DNA of 64,000 bases from Catonia carolina (lineage: Eukaryota > Arthropoda > Insecta > Hemiptera > Achilidae), in contig JAQMRL010000003.1 of the NCBI GenBank assembly GCA_035578175.1, positions 22,983,419-23,047,418 of the forward strand, in the 5' to 3' direction. Position numbers and translations under genes: made by a program. Positions 12,092-24,221 of the stretch are shown here, piece after piece (the first letter of the stretch is position 1; every line of letters starts with the position of its first letter). Under the pieces are notes generated by a model. The model saw only the letters and a program-made list of their open reading frames with translations, did not search any database and was not told where the DNA came from.

Positions 12092-13111
12092 AGTCCCTTA
12101 AATGTAAGATGGGAAGATTTTTCAGTGATTTTGACCCACTAGTTTTCAGTCCAGAAAAATTAAACAAGCCAGCTTTAAAATTAATAAACAATTTACATGT
12201 TCGGTAGCGTTGATAGTACGTAAGCGACTAACAAGACAATGGTCCCCAGACTAATTGTATCAAATTTTATCTAAACATTTACTCGTGTATCTCACATAAT
12301 ACCTTTTCATTTAACTAACGTTGTTGTTAATAACCTTGCAGTTGACAGGACATGAAATAATAAAATAACAGAAAAAATGTTCACGTAAAAAGTGTGATAC
12401 TCTACCTTTTTGCGGTTATAAAAAAAAACAACGATGTGACAAAACCAAGTGTTCGTATTTGCTACAAAAAAAACATGTTTGGCTGTACAGTTTTTCGTGC
12501 ACTGTTATTTTAATAAAACATTGAGTACGAATTTTATTTTTCCCAGACTGTACCAGTATTACATAACTTTATTTGCGTGCATACATACAAATATAAAATA
12601 TACTTTATGAAGTGTCTGAATGTCATCGCTCACGTGTCAGTAGCACTCGTATAATACACAAAAGTAATAACCCCATCACATTTTGCAACTCACATCTTTT
12701 TCTAAATTAAATGAATATCTGCAAATGATGTGTTGCATGTTTGTTAAGAAAAATGGACACAAAAAATTGCTCAGCTTCATATTTTTATTAAAAAACAAAT
12801 TACATCATTTTATTTTTTAGATCGGCAATTTTGTTCTTGCTTTTCTGTGGAATATTTCTGGTAAACTTCGTATACATTAATCTTAAAGTAAATGTGTCGC
12901 TAAAGAATTGAAAAACTTTTTTCAGGATTTCGTTTATTTCAAATAAATACCTCATAATTTTTTTAACATTCTTACTCAATGTAAAATTCCTTTCTGTTTG
13001 TAAATACTTATTGAGGTGTATTTGGTTAAAATATTCAGTTCTTAGAACTTTGGCTCGCTTACAAAGAGCCCAGTCTAAGATATATCGAAAATACACTACA
13101 TAATATATAAT
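12092..13111. other. AT-rich stretch with no assigned gene
   Basis: A 98-codon minus-strand frame at 12800-13096 has a lysine- and phenylalanine-rich translation with no recognised domain. I treat it as a chance frame in AT-rich DNA. Confidence 0.45.
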
Positions 13112-13895
13112 AGACTAGCAACCCCCGCTCGCTTCGCTTCACAGCAGCTAATGTAGGCCTCATTAAATTATTTTAAAACCTCTCAATATACAATATTTGT
13201 GGTTTTGTTGCCCTGTAGTAGCAAAATAAATTGTTTTCTGCACTTCCAGCTCTAGAAAGTCCGGCATAAAGTTGTCCATGAGTGAAGGAAGCACTCTTGT
13301 CTCAAATCGATCCCCACCGTTTTAAATCTTTGTCCCTGCGATTTAACAGAATTGAATAGCATGAATAGAAGAATACCGATGGAAAAGAAAGAGACAGTTG
13401 ATATATGGCTGAGATAAGAGACAGAGAGATACCTAATACGTGGGTGCGGTACGCAGAGTAATTGGAAATATATAACTCATTCGCTACTTGTCGAATGAAA
13501 AAAAATAAAAATACGAGTGCAAAATAAAAATTTTAAATATTTTCGAATTTTTAATGTTTTTGGAATCGAATGTTATTCTTCACGTTTTTCTATGAAATAT
13601 ATAAGTTGAAATCGTGCTTCTAGCTCAAAAAATACACCGTCCAGAGGACTTGGAAAAATAGAAATGCTATGCACCCGATAAACTAAAACATGCGACATCA
13701 TCACAGTTTAAGTTGCTTAACTCACTTAATTAAAGTTACTGAAAGTTGCGCCATAGCCTATATTGATCAGGAAGTTCTAAGCTATGCAACAATGAAAGAT
13801 TTTTTAAATTAGTTCAGTAGTTTCTGAGATTACCTCATACAAACAAACAAACAAACAAACAAACAGAACACACAAAAATAAAAAGATAATCTATT
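13112..13895 (+). repeat. Unclassified interspersed repeat with (CAAA)n end
   Basis: It begins with a GC-rich ACTAGCAACCCCCGCTCGC-type edge. It runs through a moderately conserved body with TTAGTTCAGTAGTTTCTGAGA just before the end, and finishes in a (CAAA)n tract at 13845-13865. Phrases of this type before a CAAA tail are common at the 3' ends of insect repeats. The class (Helitron-like, LINE or SINE) cannot be settled from one copy, and the boundaries are approximate. Confidence 0.45.
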
Positions 13896-14611
13896 GTTTG
13901 AGTCCCAACTCCGTGTATTTGAAAGGAATGCAGTGCTTTGTTATAGTAGTGGGAAAATGAATGAGTGTTTGTAGCATTTCACTGTTGCTGCATTTGTAGT
14001 GGTAGCGTGTACTAACTAGACTAAAAAGTATTCTTATCATCCAGCGCATTAATTTAACAAATACCTACCGGGTTATTAACTTGGTCGAATTCATAATATT
14101 TAACTTACCAATTTATATCAAAATATGTAAATAAATAAATGTAATAAATAGAAACAAATAATATGTTAAATACGGAAAGTTTGAAAAGTAATGTTTTGTA
14201 TCAGAGTTATACAACAATCGTTCTCCCAGCATGCGTCACTTATTCAATATACCTCACCCGTACCCTTCACCCCACAACTACACGGTGCTTGGAACCGCAC
14301 AATACAAAATGCACACGCAACGCCTACCTGACGTTCGACTGAGGAGGTTAAAGAGAAAGTCGAACAAATTTACGATTATCAGCCGTGAGCTTATTACATC
14401 TCCTTACAACTAAATATCGTATATACCGGACATCATAAAGCATAAAAATGCAGTTACCATGTGGTTAATGACAGTAGGAAGAGAAAACCTCTTTACACCA
14501 ATAATAAAATAATTTTGTGAGCTCGTTTACCGGTCTGATGATCAATATTTTCTATAGGTATCGTTAAATTCTTTTGAATTGGATATTTTCATACTCTTTT
14601 TCGTAATTTTG
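13896..14611. other. Gene-free stretch
   Basis: No recognised coding signal. A 60-codon frame at 14231-14413 lacks any recognisable motif. Confidence 0.45.
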
Positions 14612-14647
14612 TAGTACCCGGTTACCGAGCTTGGCTCGGTTGTACTA
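14612..14647. repeat. GC-rich imperfect hairpin
   Basis: TAGTAC pairs with GTACTA, and inside it ACCGAGC pairs with GCTCGGT around a 2-nt loop. A 6-nt versus 1-nt internal bulge separates the stems. It stands out in AT-rich DNA and resembles the terminal hairpin of a small repeat, but no second copy was found here. Confidence 0.5.
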
Positions 14648-15206
14648 GATTATTAATGATCGATTTCCGAAGAGAATGGTAACACAATGGGTTGATAATA
14701 GATACTGTTTTTACATTTTGAACGCATCTGGCGGAGGCCGAATTATAAGAATGAAGAATTACTAGTCATTGACAATTAAGATTCCCAATTTCGTCACAGT
14801 TGTGTATAAGTTTACTTCTCCTCCGTAACATGGTTTAAACAACATTTCATTCGTACTCTGATATTCAAACGCATTCGTTCTCCGTGGCAAATTGGAATTT
14901 CTAAAGAGCCTATCAATGTGCAAAAAAAATTTAAATGAGTACGGGTTAATAAGATTTGTACTTTTATACTGATAAGTAGTTAAACAGTAGGTAATAAAAA
15001 TATGGATTAAAGTCATTACAACGTAGAAATGTTGCGATAAGTCTCGTTGAGCCACTGCGCTGATTGTTTGGATTTGGTGCACTGCTTTATAATTGTGTAT
15101 CATCTTTGTATTTTTATTGGACCAGGGAAAGTACCTACGTATGGCATGTAGAATATTCTTTAAACCAGGAGTGGTGGCCAAGTAAGCAGGTATATAAATG
15201 TGACGG
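14648..15206. other. Unassigned stretch before the tandem array
   Basis: A 139-codon minus-strand frame (14762-15181) has a spacing of His, Arg and Asn residues loosely like the C-terminal part of LINE proteins, but too weak to call. Confidence 0.35.
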
Positions 15207-15762
15207 AATTGGGAATCCTAAGGGTCAACGGCTAGTAATCTTTTCATTGTTATAATTTGGCTCCCGCTAGATGCGGTCAACCCTATATTTCTTAATTTAG
15301 CGAGTTACAGAAGTTTTGTAAATATGAGACCTAGCGCATTTGATTTGTAAACCCAGAAACCCTCTATACACGAATTTTCAAAAACATTAAAATTGGAAAT
15401 CCTAAGGGTCAATGGCTAGTAAACCTTTAATTATTATAATTTGGCCCCAGCTAGATCCGTTGAACCCTTTATTTTAATTTAGCGAGTTATAAAATTTTTA
15501 TAAATATGAGACCTAGCGCATTCAATTTGTAGACCCTGAAACTCTCTATACACGAATTTTCAAAAAAGTTTCAATTGGGAGTCTTAAGGGTCAAGGGTTA
15601 GTAATCCTTTCATTGTTATAATAAATTTGGCCCCAACTAGATGCGGTGAACCCTATATTATTTCTTAATTTAGCGAGTTATGGATTTTTTGTAAATATGA
15701 GACTTAGCGCATCCGATTTTTATATCCTGAAACCTTCAAAAATGAATTTTCAAAAAAATTAA
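15207..15762. repeat. Three-unit tandem repeat, period about 184 bp
   Basis: The phrase AATTGGGAATCCTAAGGGTC or a close variant starts at 15207, 15391 and 15573. Each unit carries GCTAGATGCGGT, TTAATTTAGCGAGTTA, AAATATGAGACCTAGCGCAT and CACGAATTTTCAAAAA in the same order. The units differ by scattered substitutions and small indels, so the duplication is not recent. A satellite-like monomer length is notable, but only three units are present. Confidence 0.9.
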
Positions 15763-16162
15763 AAAACCATTGGACACACAAACATACGTAGGCCAAATTC
15801 TCGTATAATATTAGAGGAACGCAATATTTTAATAATCTTCTTTGACTATTTAAGCAATTAAAACTGTGTGCTAGTACATATAATTTTAAGTACTAACACA
15901 TTACCACAGTACCGTAGTGGTTACAGTAATAAAAAATAAACAAAGAATTACTAAATTGGTCCACCCTTGAAAATGGGAAATCATAGTTAAGTAGATTAAT
16001 ATTCCACCACAAGGATAATTTAAATGAGTTTTAAACTTTTTAAACTGTAATTAATAAAAATTACCTTGATATCATAATGATTTTTATGCAGAAATGGGAA
16101 AATAAAATATGTATAAGGATTGGTGAGGGGAAACATAATTTTCTCTTCTTGTAAAATGACTG
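15763..16162. other. Gene-free stretch
   Basis: AT-rich sequence between the tandem array and the LINE remnant. No feature was recognised. Confidence 0.45.
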
Positions 16163-16980
16163 ATGTTTTTTCATCGGAGTCCGGGAGCTATGTCACTCAA
16201 TTTTTCGATTTCATTCATTTGCGTCAATAAATTGCCACAAGGTTTAAAAAGTTGTGACAATTTAAGTGATTTTAAAAAAAAACTAAAACAATACTTGATT
16301 GATGAAAAATTTTACAGTGTGTACGAATTCCTTTCTAAAATAGTTTATGATTGAAAAGTATTTAACTTCTAATTAAACAAATTCTGTGTACTACTTGATA
16401 CAAAGGGGTTCATGACAAGCCTACTGAAATAAGCAGTAGCAGAAGCAAATTTTTAGTGGTAAGTGATGAATTTATCATAGTGATTAACTTTTGTTTTTCT
16501 GCCCATAATAAACAGGTGGAGTGTCAGATTATTTGCACTCAATCTGTTCGTTGCAGGGCTAAAATAAATAGTTCTGTTTCTTATCACATGGTCAGCCAAT
16601 TAAATGACTGAATCATTTAAGAACAGAAGAGGTAGAGGTGTTAAAGACACTAGTCAGAGTTACCTCCTCTGAAAGTAATGAATTTCACTATACAGCCAGA
16701 CTCTGTGGTGAATGAAGTGAAGATGTCATTTGCAGAGTGGAAAATATGTGCTTTTCAGAGACCCCAGCATGCTGATAAGCATACTTTTCCACTCAGTGAG
16801 GAAGGCATGGTAAACCACCTCACTCCTCGTTTTACTTAGTAAAACCTCTACGGGTTCAAACCAGCCTTTTGGCGGATGACCTAAACAAAAACAACTTTTG
16901 TTTATCAGTTTTATCTTGACATGTCCTATACTCCCTTTTTGCAGTCTTCGCGATGCAAAAATAAAAAAACTTTCATAGCA
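16163..16980 (+). mobile_element. Dead LINE 3' end with nested SINE-B
   Basis: The C-terminal coding end at about 16219-16354 (NKLPQGLKSC, DFKKKLKQYLI, FYSVYEFLS) matches the minus-strand copy at 55086-55553 residue by residue in these blocks. The 3' UTR hairpin region TTGACATGTCCTATACTCC at about 16916-16975 belongs to the same family. Between the two, a SINE-B (16497-16892) with an 11-bp TSD interrupts the UTR. The LINE copy is therefore older than that SINE. Only the last roughly 60 codons are legible and no RT motif is present. Confidence 0.7.
16497..16892 (+). mobile_element. SINE-B copy with 11-bp TSDs, nested in a LINE
   Basis: Flanked by perfect AACTTTTGTTT repeats at 16486-16496 and 16893-16903. 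The internal frame is broken by a 2-nt deletion in the GGAAGGCATGG region. The tail is AAACAAAAAC. It lies within the 3' UTR of the LINE remnant at 16163-16980. Confidence 0.9.
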
Positions 16981-17185
16981 ATTAGACAGAGAGAGAGTGA
17001 GGGAGTGAAATCCAGCTATCTGATTGGAGAAAGCGATATCTTCTTTGATTGGTCAAATTTACGTCACTGGTCTTACGCCTACATGATGGTATAGTCGAGC
17101 ACACAACCGAACAGTATCTACTGAAATAGAATGATTTTTTTTTTCTAAAAATATAGCAGCATTAATTTTTTTACAATTAGTTTTA

Positions 17186-17590
17186 TTATAGTCGCGTTAT
17201 CATTTTTAGTGTGACCGATTCAAAGTCGTGTAATGTCTCTTGGTTTAGTCTGCTATCTAAAATTTCTGGTTGTAAGTCTTGAATGTCAGTCTTTACATGT
17301 AGCCTAAGTTAGTTGTTAAAGTCTTCCACAGCTCTTTCCAAATTAATTCTAACTTGTTTATTAACATTTTCTGTAGGTCTCGATGGGAAGATTTGTTTAT
17401 TCCATTCGAGCATGCAGTAGCGCGTTTGGCTTGATCGGTTTTTCCGTTCCCTTTGATTTTTAAATGGAAAGGGATCTACAAAAGAATGATTGTTTTATCG
17501 TCCCTTGTCTGTGATTGGCGTTAATTATGTCTTGAATTATTGGTTCATCTTGGTCAATATTTCTAAGGGAATCTAAATCACTTCTTGAGT
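17186..17590 (-). pseudogene. Unassigned decayed coding region
   Basis: Reading the minus strand, two consecutive frames look like real protein although each is short. The first (about 17590-17460) contains DLDSLRNIDQDEPIIQDIIN. After a frame change, the second (about 17460-17186) contains NVNKQVRINLERAVEDFNN, one stop, then DIQDLQPEILDSRLNQ. The amino-acid balance, with many D, E, N, Q and R, is unlike the K/F/I-rich chance frames nearby. I do not recognise the family; a retrotransposon gag-like or other mobile protein is possible. At least one frameshift and one stop make it non-functional. Confidence 0.4.
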
Positions 17591-18599
17591 CTGTCAAAAA
17601 TTACAATTTTTACAATTTGATAAAAACTACAAAAGCTTTTTTGATGGCAGATTTTAAATTTGTTTACTCCTCTAATATTTGCGTGGCTTGAATTTATTTG
17701 AAACCAATTTATTCCAGATTATATTTTTGTGTACTATTATTTTCTTTACGTTTGAAGGAATGTTATAATATTCATGTTGTACAAAGGAAAATGTGTTTGG
17801 AGAGTAGAGGTTTTACGATTTCTTATTAACACTGAATTTTAAAATGTCGAACCAAACTTTACTATGATTGATGACATGTTAAAAAATAATATAGAACCAT
17901 CGTTTTAATGATGGTGGGGTATTGGTGATGATTTCCGTATAATACGTAGAATACAGTAAAAACGTTAGCTACATGTTATAAAGGAAAACCAAGGAACACC
18001 GTAAGTAGTAGGTTGGAATATTTTAAGTATCCCGGTTAGGAAGTTCTTTGCAAGTTAAAAAAATGAATGTAAAATTTATGGTAGTTTTGACAGGTTAAAA
18101 AGAAATCAATCATGGTCCCTCTCTCCTACATTTTCTTCTTTCTTTCGTTTTTCGTTATTTACATCGGTTTCATAATGTTCTATCGTTATAATTTATTTGA
18201 AAATCTTCTTTTAATATCAAGGATACAGTTATTTGCCTAACTAGAAAGGAGGGATTGTAATTTCTATATTAATTTTTAACATCAATCAGAATAAATTAAT
18301 TTGTTTAAACCTTTTTTAATATTATACACAGAACAAAATGCTTATATAATCTAATTCGTAGACTTTTCTTTCCCTTATATCAAAAATATTTGAAAGCTAT
18401 ATCATTATTTTCTAAACACATGGTTCCTAGTTATACGAATCTGTTATACCGAGTAACGTAGATCGATATCTTGTATAAGTACGGAACGCTTTGAACGATT
18501 CACAATATTTAAGGTTTCTTACGGATTCGACACAGTAAGACACTGCTATCAATGTTTCTTCAAAAAATTATCAAGATATAAAAACGAACTACACAGGAG
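17591..18599. other. Gene-free AT-rich stretch
   Basis: No recognisable frame or repeat. Confidence 0.45.
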
Positions 18600-19200
18600 C
18601 GTCGATTATCTGAATATCAGCCATCCGAACCAACATCGTTAGAAATAAATAAATATTACTACCAAAATACGGACATACAACAGTGGAGATACAACCAAGT
18701 TCTCAGATTTTGCAGCCACAGCACCCTTCTTCCAGGTCCTCTTTTTCCATACGTTTCCCCCTGCAGAATGTCTTATAGTAACAAATATTTTGGTTCATTT
18801 TGCATTATTTTCCCAAATATTGGAGCTTCCTACAATTGATCGTGTAAATGATTTCGACGTCTTCCTTCATTCTCCTGAAAACACCTAAATTTTCATCCGA
18901 GCAATATATGGGATCCTCAGCATTTGTCTAAACATATCTCAAATACCTCCAGCTTCCTTTTGGTGGCTTCATCTAAGAACCAGGACTCTACACCGTACAG
19001 GAGCATAGAAAAGATATAACATTTTAGATGCCTCTTTTTTGTTGCAAGAATAAGGGGTTGTGATTCTTGAAAATAGGACCTAATTTATTAAATGCTGCTC
19101 TTTCTTTGCCTATACGGAATTCAATTTCCTGTATATGGTCCCATTACTCGTTTATCATGGTTCCCACATAATATAACTATTGTACTCTTTCTGGCTGTGT
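18600..19200 (-). pseudogene. Decayed RTE-like LINE C-terminal region
   Basis: Minus-strand translation with frameshifts gives, in order, IEFRIGKERAAFNKLGPIF (about 19115-19055), LLYGVESWFLDEATKRKLEVFEM (about 19000-18940), and GETYGKRGPGRRVLWLQNLRTW (about 18765-18700). This is the post-RT C-terminal region of RTE-like LINE proteins, including the GRRGPGRR basic tail. Several stops and frame changes show an old, inactive copy. It is the same broad family as the fragment at 46330-46587. Confidence 0.75.
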
Positions 19201-19206
19201 TGGTTG

Positions 19207-19300
19207 ATAAAATGTTGACAGTAAAAAAACAGCTCTAATATCCGGCACTCTCAGGATCGGCATGGTGCCAGTTATAGGATTTTTCCAGATAATAAAATGT
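19207..19300 (+). repeat. Possible Tigger/pogo-like terminal sequence
   Basis: ACAGTAAAAA, then GCTCTAATATCCGGCACTCTC, then GGTGCCAG and a TTTTTCCAGATAATAAAAT stretch resembles the CAGT...TCCGG...GGTGCC...CCGGAT pattern of Tigger-like termini. The matching opposite terminus was not found in the window, so the assignment is tentative. Confidence 0.35.
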
Positions 19301-19799
19301 TGTTTTCGGTGCGTGTTAGTTATGGTTGCGGGAAAAGTCATTTCTTAGTACTGTACCTAAATTATAACTCTATATTTTAATTAATAATTTTGTTACTGTT
19401 ACATACCAAAAAACTTAAATTTTGTGTTGTTTTATATCCACTTTATTCCAAATTAATAAAATCACACGCTTACGTATAGCTACATTTATACACTAACGTT
19501 ACAATATGGAGTAATAGATACTGAAGTCACGAGATTGCCTTTTGATTATGGATGGGCTGTAAGGAAGGGAAGTGAAAATATGACAGTGCTGCCAACCTCA
19601 ACAGTGAGACACTAATCGTACATTTCACTACCTTGCAGTTTTTACGTACATTTTGTAAGCTGTGGTTTAATCTGAGAAAAATGTTTCTTCATAAACCTTA
19701 TAAGAAATAAATCTGACCTGTAATACTGCCTATAGCTTTATTACACGACTAGAAATGTTTGATTTACTACAATTACCAGCTACCTTATTTGGAACAAAT

Positions 19800-20127
19800 T
19801 TTCTACGAATGAATCGCCTTTTTTACGATTACTGTCATCGGCGTCTTCACTATCAGCCTCACTAGTCTACCTAACCGCTTCTTTTTTTTACCAGGTGTCA
19901 ACAAAACTGTTGAAGAATTGCTTCTTCACGTCTTTACTTTCCTTCTTTATTTTTTGAATTGTGGAAAGAGAAACATCACAGTAGTTAGCCACTCGCTTAT
20001 GGCTTTTGTTAAGAGGCATTGAAAGGCATTTTTGTTTAGTTTCAACTTCACAGCATTTCATTACACTGCATATTAGATTTCGTTCAGCACTGTGAATAGT
20101 CTGCCCACATTTTCGAGAAACTAACAT
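19800..20127 (-). pseudogene. Decayed DNA-transposase N-terminal (HTH) region
   Basis: The 79-codon frame from 20127 contains a helix-turn-helix-like run: GQTIHSAERNLI (about residues 8-19) and RVANYCDVSLSTIQKIKKES (about 45-64). After a frame change near 19900 the translation continues LTPGKKKKRLGRL and later VIVKKAIHS, which resembles the linker that precedes the catalytic core in IS630/mariner-like insect transposases. Stops follow and no DDE/D core is visible. I infer an inactivated transposase fragment. An unrelated host HTH protein exon is possible but less likely given the stops. Confidence 0.45.
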
Positions 20128-21224
20128 TTCTGTATGGTAACAAACAGTTATATTCGTACCGTTAACCTACAAAAGGTTCCGCGATATACTGTATAGGCTA
20201 TGCTCTGGGTATAGTATAAGTTATTATGTTTGTTGTACTGAAATTAAAGCAGTAGCGCATGCGCACTAATGCTTTTCCCCCTTTACCCCTCGTGTGTCAT
20301 GCTTCCTCAGGTTTTTCATGATCTATCGTGATATGTCATTTTGTTACTGCTAAGCAATATACGAGCACAAGTCAACTACATGAAATACATTGTACAATTT
20401 TAATAAAGTTTGTTTAACTGTTATGAAAGAAACTATTAAGGAAGATTTAAGGATTATATTTGCATACTTTTACAGAGTTTACTTCGGAAAACTTTATTTT
20501 CCGACTTTATTATCAGCATACAGTATGAACTCAGCAATATTATTTATTGTTTACGAAAAGATAAAAATTTAACAGCAAAGGAAATTGCAAATTTATAACT
20601 CTGGATTACTGTGATAAAACGTTACAATACAGTGTTTACATAACATACAGTATATTACGTTTATTTATAGATAAACGCTCGTGGAAAAGTTTAAACCTTT
20701 AATTAGGATGAGAAAATTTCTGATTTAACGTAGTAAACTGCATCTCTATTATAGCGTACTTAAACTGAATTTAAGATAAAATTATAAATATTTAAATTTT
20801 TTAATTAAAATTAAACATGCAATTGTTTACAGTAGATTTTTTCCCATAACAGTGTTTTCATTTGAATTGATTTTTTTCTTGACCGTAAAACAAATTTAAA
20901 TTGGAATACTTAATTGCGCAAATAATTAATGAGATCTTACGTCTCTTTTAACTACATTTGCCGGGTTCATTGTATATTTTTTTCAGCAAACTAGTTTGCT
21001 TATTCTGGTGCTGTTCGAACCAAAAATAAATTTATGAATGGTAATTAAATTTAATTAATAATCGAAATTATATGTTTAAAAACTATAATTCTGAATAAAT
21101 GTTTAAGGTGCAAGTGGTTGCTAAGGTACAATAACTAGTGGCTCAATCTGGCTGATTTTTTTTTCATAAATGTTATACACTTTGTTGAAATTTTATTAAT
21201 CTAGAATTATGGATACTTGTATCC
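20128..21224. other. Gene-free AT-rich stretch
   Basis: No frame with protein character was found. A GC-richer patch with GCATGCGCAC occurs near 20257. Confidence 0.45.
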
Positions 21225-22005
21225 ATACAACTATGGCTATGTTTACTGATGATATGGCAGTACTTGCGGTTGAAATGCAACTCAAAAGACATAAAACCAT
21301 TTACACCTGATAGAGCCGTGGCTTAAACTTTGGAAAATTAAAATTAATGAAAACAAATCGCAACAAATGACGTTTACTCTTAGACGACAAAACTGCCCAA
21401 CCGTTTACATAAATAATATTCCGCTGCCTCACACTACTCAAACACGCTATTTAGGCTTACACTTGGACAGAAAACTTACATGGAACGAACGTGTTACACA
21501 CACACGGCAAAAACTCAAAACACGCTTCTGTCAACTGAAACGCTTACTCGATAGACGTTCTAAATTAAACATGTCACACAAATTAACGATCTACAAGACA
21601 GGCTTAAGACCATTCTGGACATATGGAGTTCAACTTTGGGGATCTGCTAAATCTTAACACAAGAAACGTATACAAGTGATTCAGAACTAGATTCTACGAA
21701 CGATAACGCAATGCCCCTTTTACATCACAAACTCAATGTTGCACAAAGACTTACAAATCCCATTCATAATTGATGTCGCAAAACAACTATACAGACGATG
21801 CATGACAAATTTGAATTACATGACAACCCTCTCATACAAAACATGTACACTAGGGCGATACCGGGTGCTCAGCGCAGACGTTTGTAGCGTCTCTGGCCAA
21901 GAGATCTTCTTGGCCAACTGTAGGACTGCGGTGATGACTGCGCGCTCCTTCAAGTAAATCAAGTTTTGGAACATTAACAGATACTAAATTTCAATTAAGT
22001 GTCAA
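21225..22005 (+). pseudogene. Decayed Jockey-clade ORF2 fragment
   Basis: Fragments of Jockey RT and its downstream region appear in order on the plus strand: MFTDDMAVLA (RT motif C, normally FADD, about 21240), FTLRRQNCP, RYLGLHLDRKLTWNERV (about 21448-21500), IYKTGLRPFWTYGVQLWGSA (about 21590-21650), then, in another frame after a stop, MLHKDLQIPFIIDVAKQLY. This parallels the intact ORF2 at 38493-41162 (RT motif C FADD, YLGMHLDKRLTWAKH, PIWTYGIQLWGTA) but is a different subfamily. Its 3' part at about 21805-22005 is also found at 47155-47470. The element is inactive. Confidence 0.85.
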
Positions 22006-24221
22006 AAAAAGCATTTAAGCCTTATTTAACTAGCTAACTAGCTCATTGAACAATCATCTGTGATCTATTATTTCTCACTGTAAACTTAAAATAATAACAC
22101 TTATTCAAGCTTTCATGACAATTGTAGATTCCACAGTAAGTTTTAAGACTGGTAAAACTTTTAGCTCTAAAGTTTCACCAGTTCCTGTGAAAAGGAAACT
22201 TTCATTAATTTGCTTTTTTATAATATTTTGTTTGATCTTTTCACATTATGATAAAATAAAATCTAGAATAAACTACGTAGTACGTACAAAACTTCAAATT
22301 TAATAAAACAACACTGCACTAAAGTTCACATAAATTAGACTCTATGAATAAGATCAATCACGTCGCTCGGTTTGTTTACTACTAGTTGTTTAGTTCATTT
22401 CTAGGTTTGTCAGTTTTTTAGACTCATTTTTGGCGGATCGCGAGTTCTAAAAAATATTTTTTGTATGTAAATCTTATTTTCGTGTAGCCTATGATATGAT
22501 TTTTTATATTTAGGCTGAGTTCATTTTGAAGCAAGTGGTAATGTCAACATGAGATACACCAAGTTAATCTGAAGAGAGTTGATGGTCGCTGGACAAGTGC
22601 GATCAAGCTGAGAGCAACTCAAAATAGCGCCGCGTTACAAAATACAAAAAATTACAAATTTTGTGTACGACCAAACAGTAGTTTGAAATTATTAATAATT
22701 ATTGCTGAAACCTTTTCGAAATTAACAATTACGATTAAGATTTAATATGATTTCCATATCTACATTTTTACAGTCGGCATGGTAGATCTAAGTAAGCAGT
22801 CTCGTCAGAAATTTAAACGGACCTTAATAAAATTTAGTTGATGGACACTGTCTTAAGACGTTGTCCTCAAAATATTTCCTCGCAATATAACACCTCTATC
22901 ACCAGTGAATGAGAGATACAATATAAATTTTTATTTTATTGGAAGTTGGTTCAACTGAAGAAAATTTTAGCTTCCGTTTCTGCAACGACAACATCCATGA
23001 ATTTACAAAAAAAATGTGACTGTCTAATGAAAAATCCATTACTTTTATCGAAGATAAATTATTCTGGTAAGCGTTAATTACATCGTTGTGTAAACTTTTC
23101 CGTCATTTTTGACTTATCATTACAGAAGGACACACCTGTATTAGACTAATAGCAACCTGACAAGTATTTAAAAGTTTATTTTGTTAAGCTAGTTTTTGAA
23201 CATCCAGTACAGAAATTACCGATTAACCAAAGTAATTTTATAAATCAGTTATTTGTTAGTCTTTAGGCAATTTTGAGTAATATTTATTCAATTTGTACTT
23301 CCATTAAATATTATATTTGTAATCTGTTATGGCTTTAAATATTGTTTGTTTCAGTTCAGTTTATTTGTTCGTTTTAAATTATGTACGGTGCATTATTGCT
23401 GCAAAATATCGCTTAAGGCGTTGTGCATAAAATAGATTAATGTTTTACGTATATTACAGAACCATTTTAAATTAATTTTAACATCATGTTTAACAAAAGT
23501 ATTCATATATTATTTAAAATTTCTTTATTTTTTCAGAATATTTGGTATTGTTTTTTTAATAAGCAATAATTTCTACAATGAACTAAATTTAGTTTTGTCT
23601 CAAGTCGAAAATTTAGGTAATATTGAATGAATATGTAAATTTTTATTTTCCTTCATTCATGTTTTTTCCGTACATTTTCAAACTCAGACATTTTATAAGC
23701 ATATCAGGTCAAATATTTAAGAGTTAAACTTCATAACATTTAACCTGTTCAAATTCATTAAACTACAGCAATGAAGACTTTCAAACCGATCATCTTTAAA
23801 CTTATTGGAAAACATTCTCACTGACCACTAAAACCAATATTTTATCTATAAATTCGTTAAGGTCTTTAACATCACAGCAGTACATTCGTTGTTACAAAAT
23901 AATAAGATATTGAAAATCTGAACGACAAAAGACTTTACTCAACTTTATAGCGCGCAAGCTCTCGAACAAGATTTGTTGTGGATTGGTTAGTGCATACCTA
24001 TTTATAGGCTGCTACGCTAGCCTTGTAGAAACTTCCAGACAGAATGTTTTAGAACGTTTCAAAAAGTACACAATACAAAAAATACAATAAGTAAAACACA
24101 ATACAAAAAATACAATTACTGTGTGTGGAAACGATTATGTATAAAATATATGACATACGTTACCTATTTGTACATAATAATTATGTCCAGGACATATTAC
24201 GGTTTATATTATGGTCCATGG
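22006..24221. other. Gene-free AT-rich stretch
   Basis: No coding signal was recognised. A short tandem duplication of CACAATACAAAAAATACAA lies at about 24065-24115. Confidence 0.45.

Noticed and set aside
12800..13096. 98-codon minus-strand frame
   Set aside because: Composition matches chance translation of AT-rich sequence; no domain recognised.
14762..15181. 139-codon minus-strand frame as a LINE C-terminus
   Set aside because: Only a loose spacing resemblance to the frame at 55086-55553; no block of identical residues.
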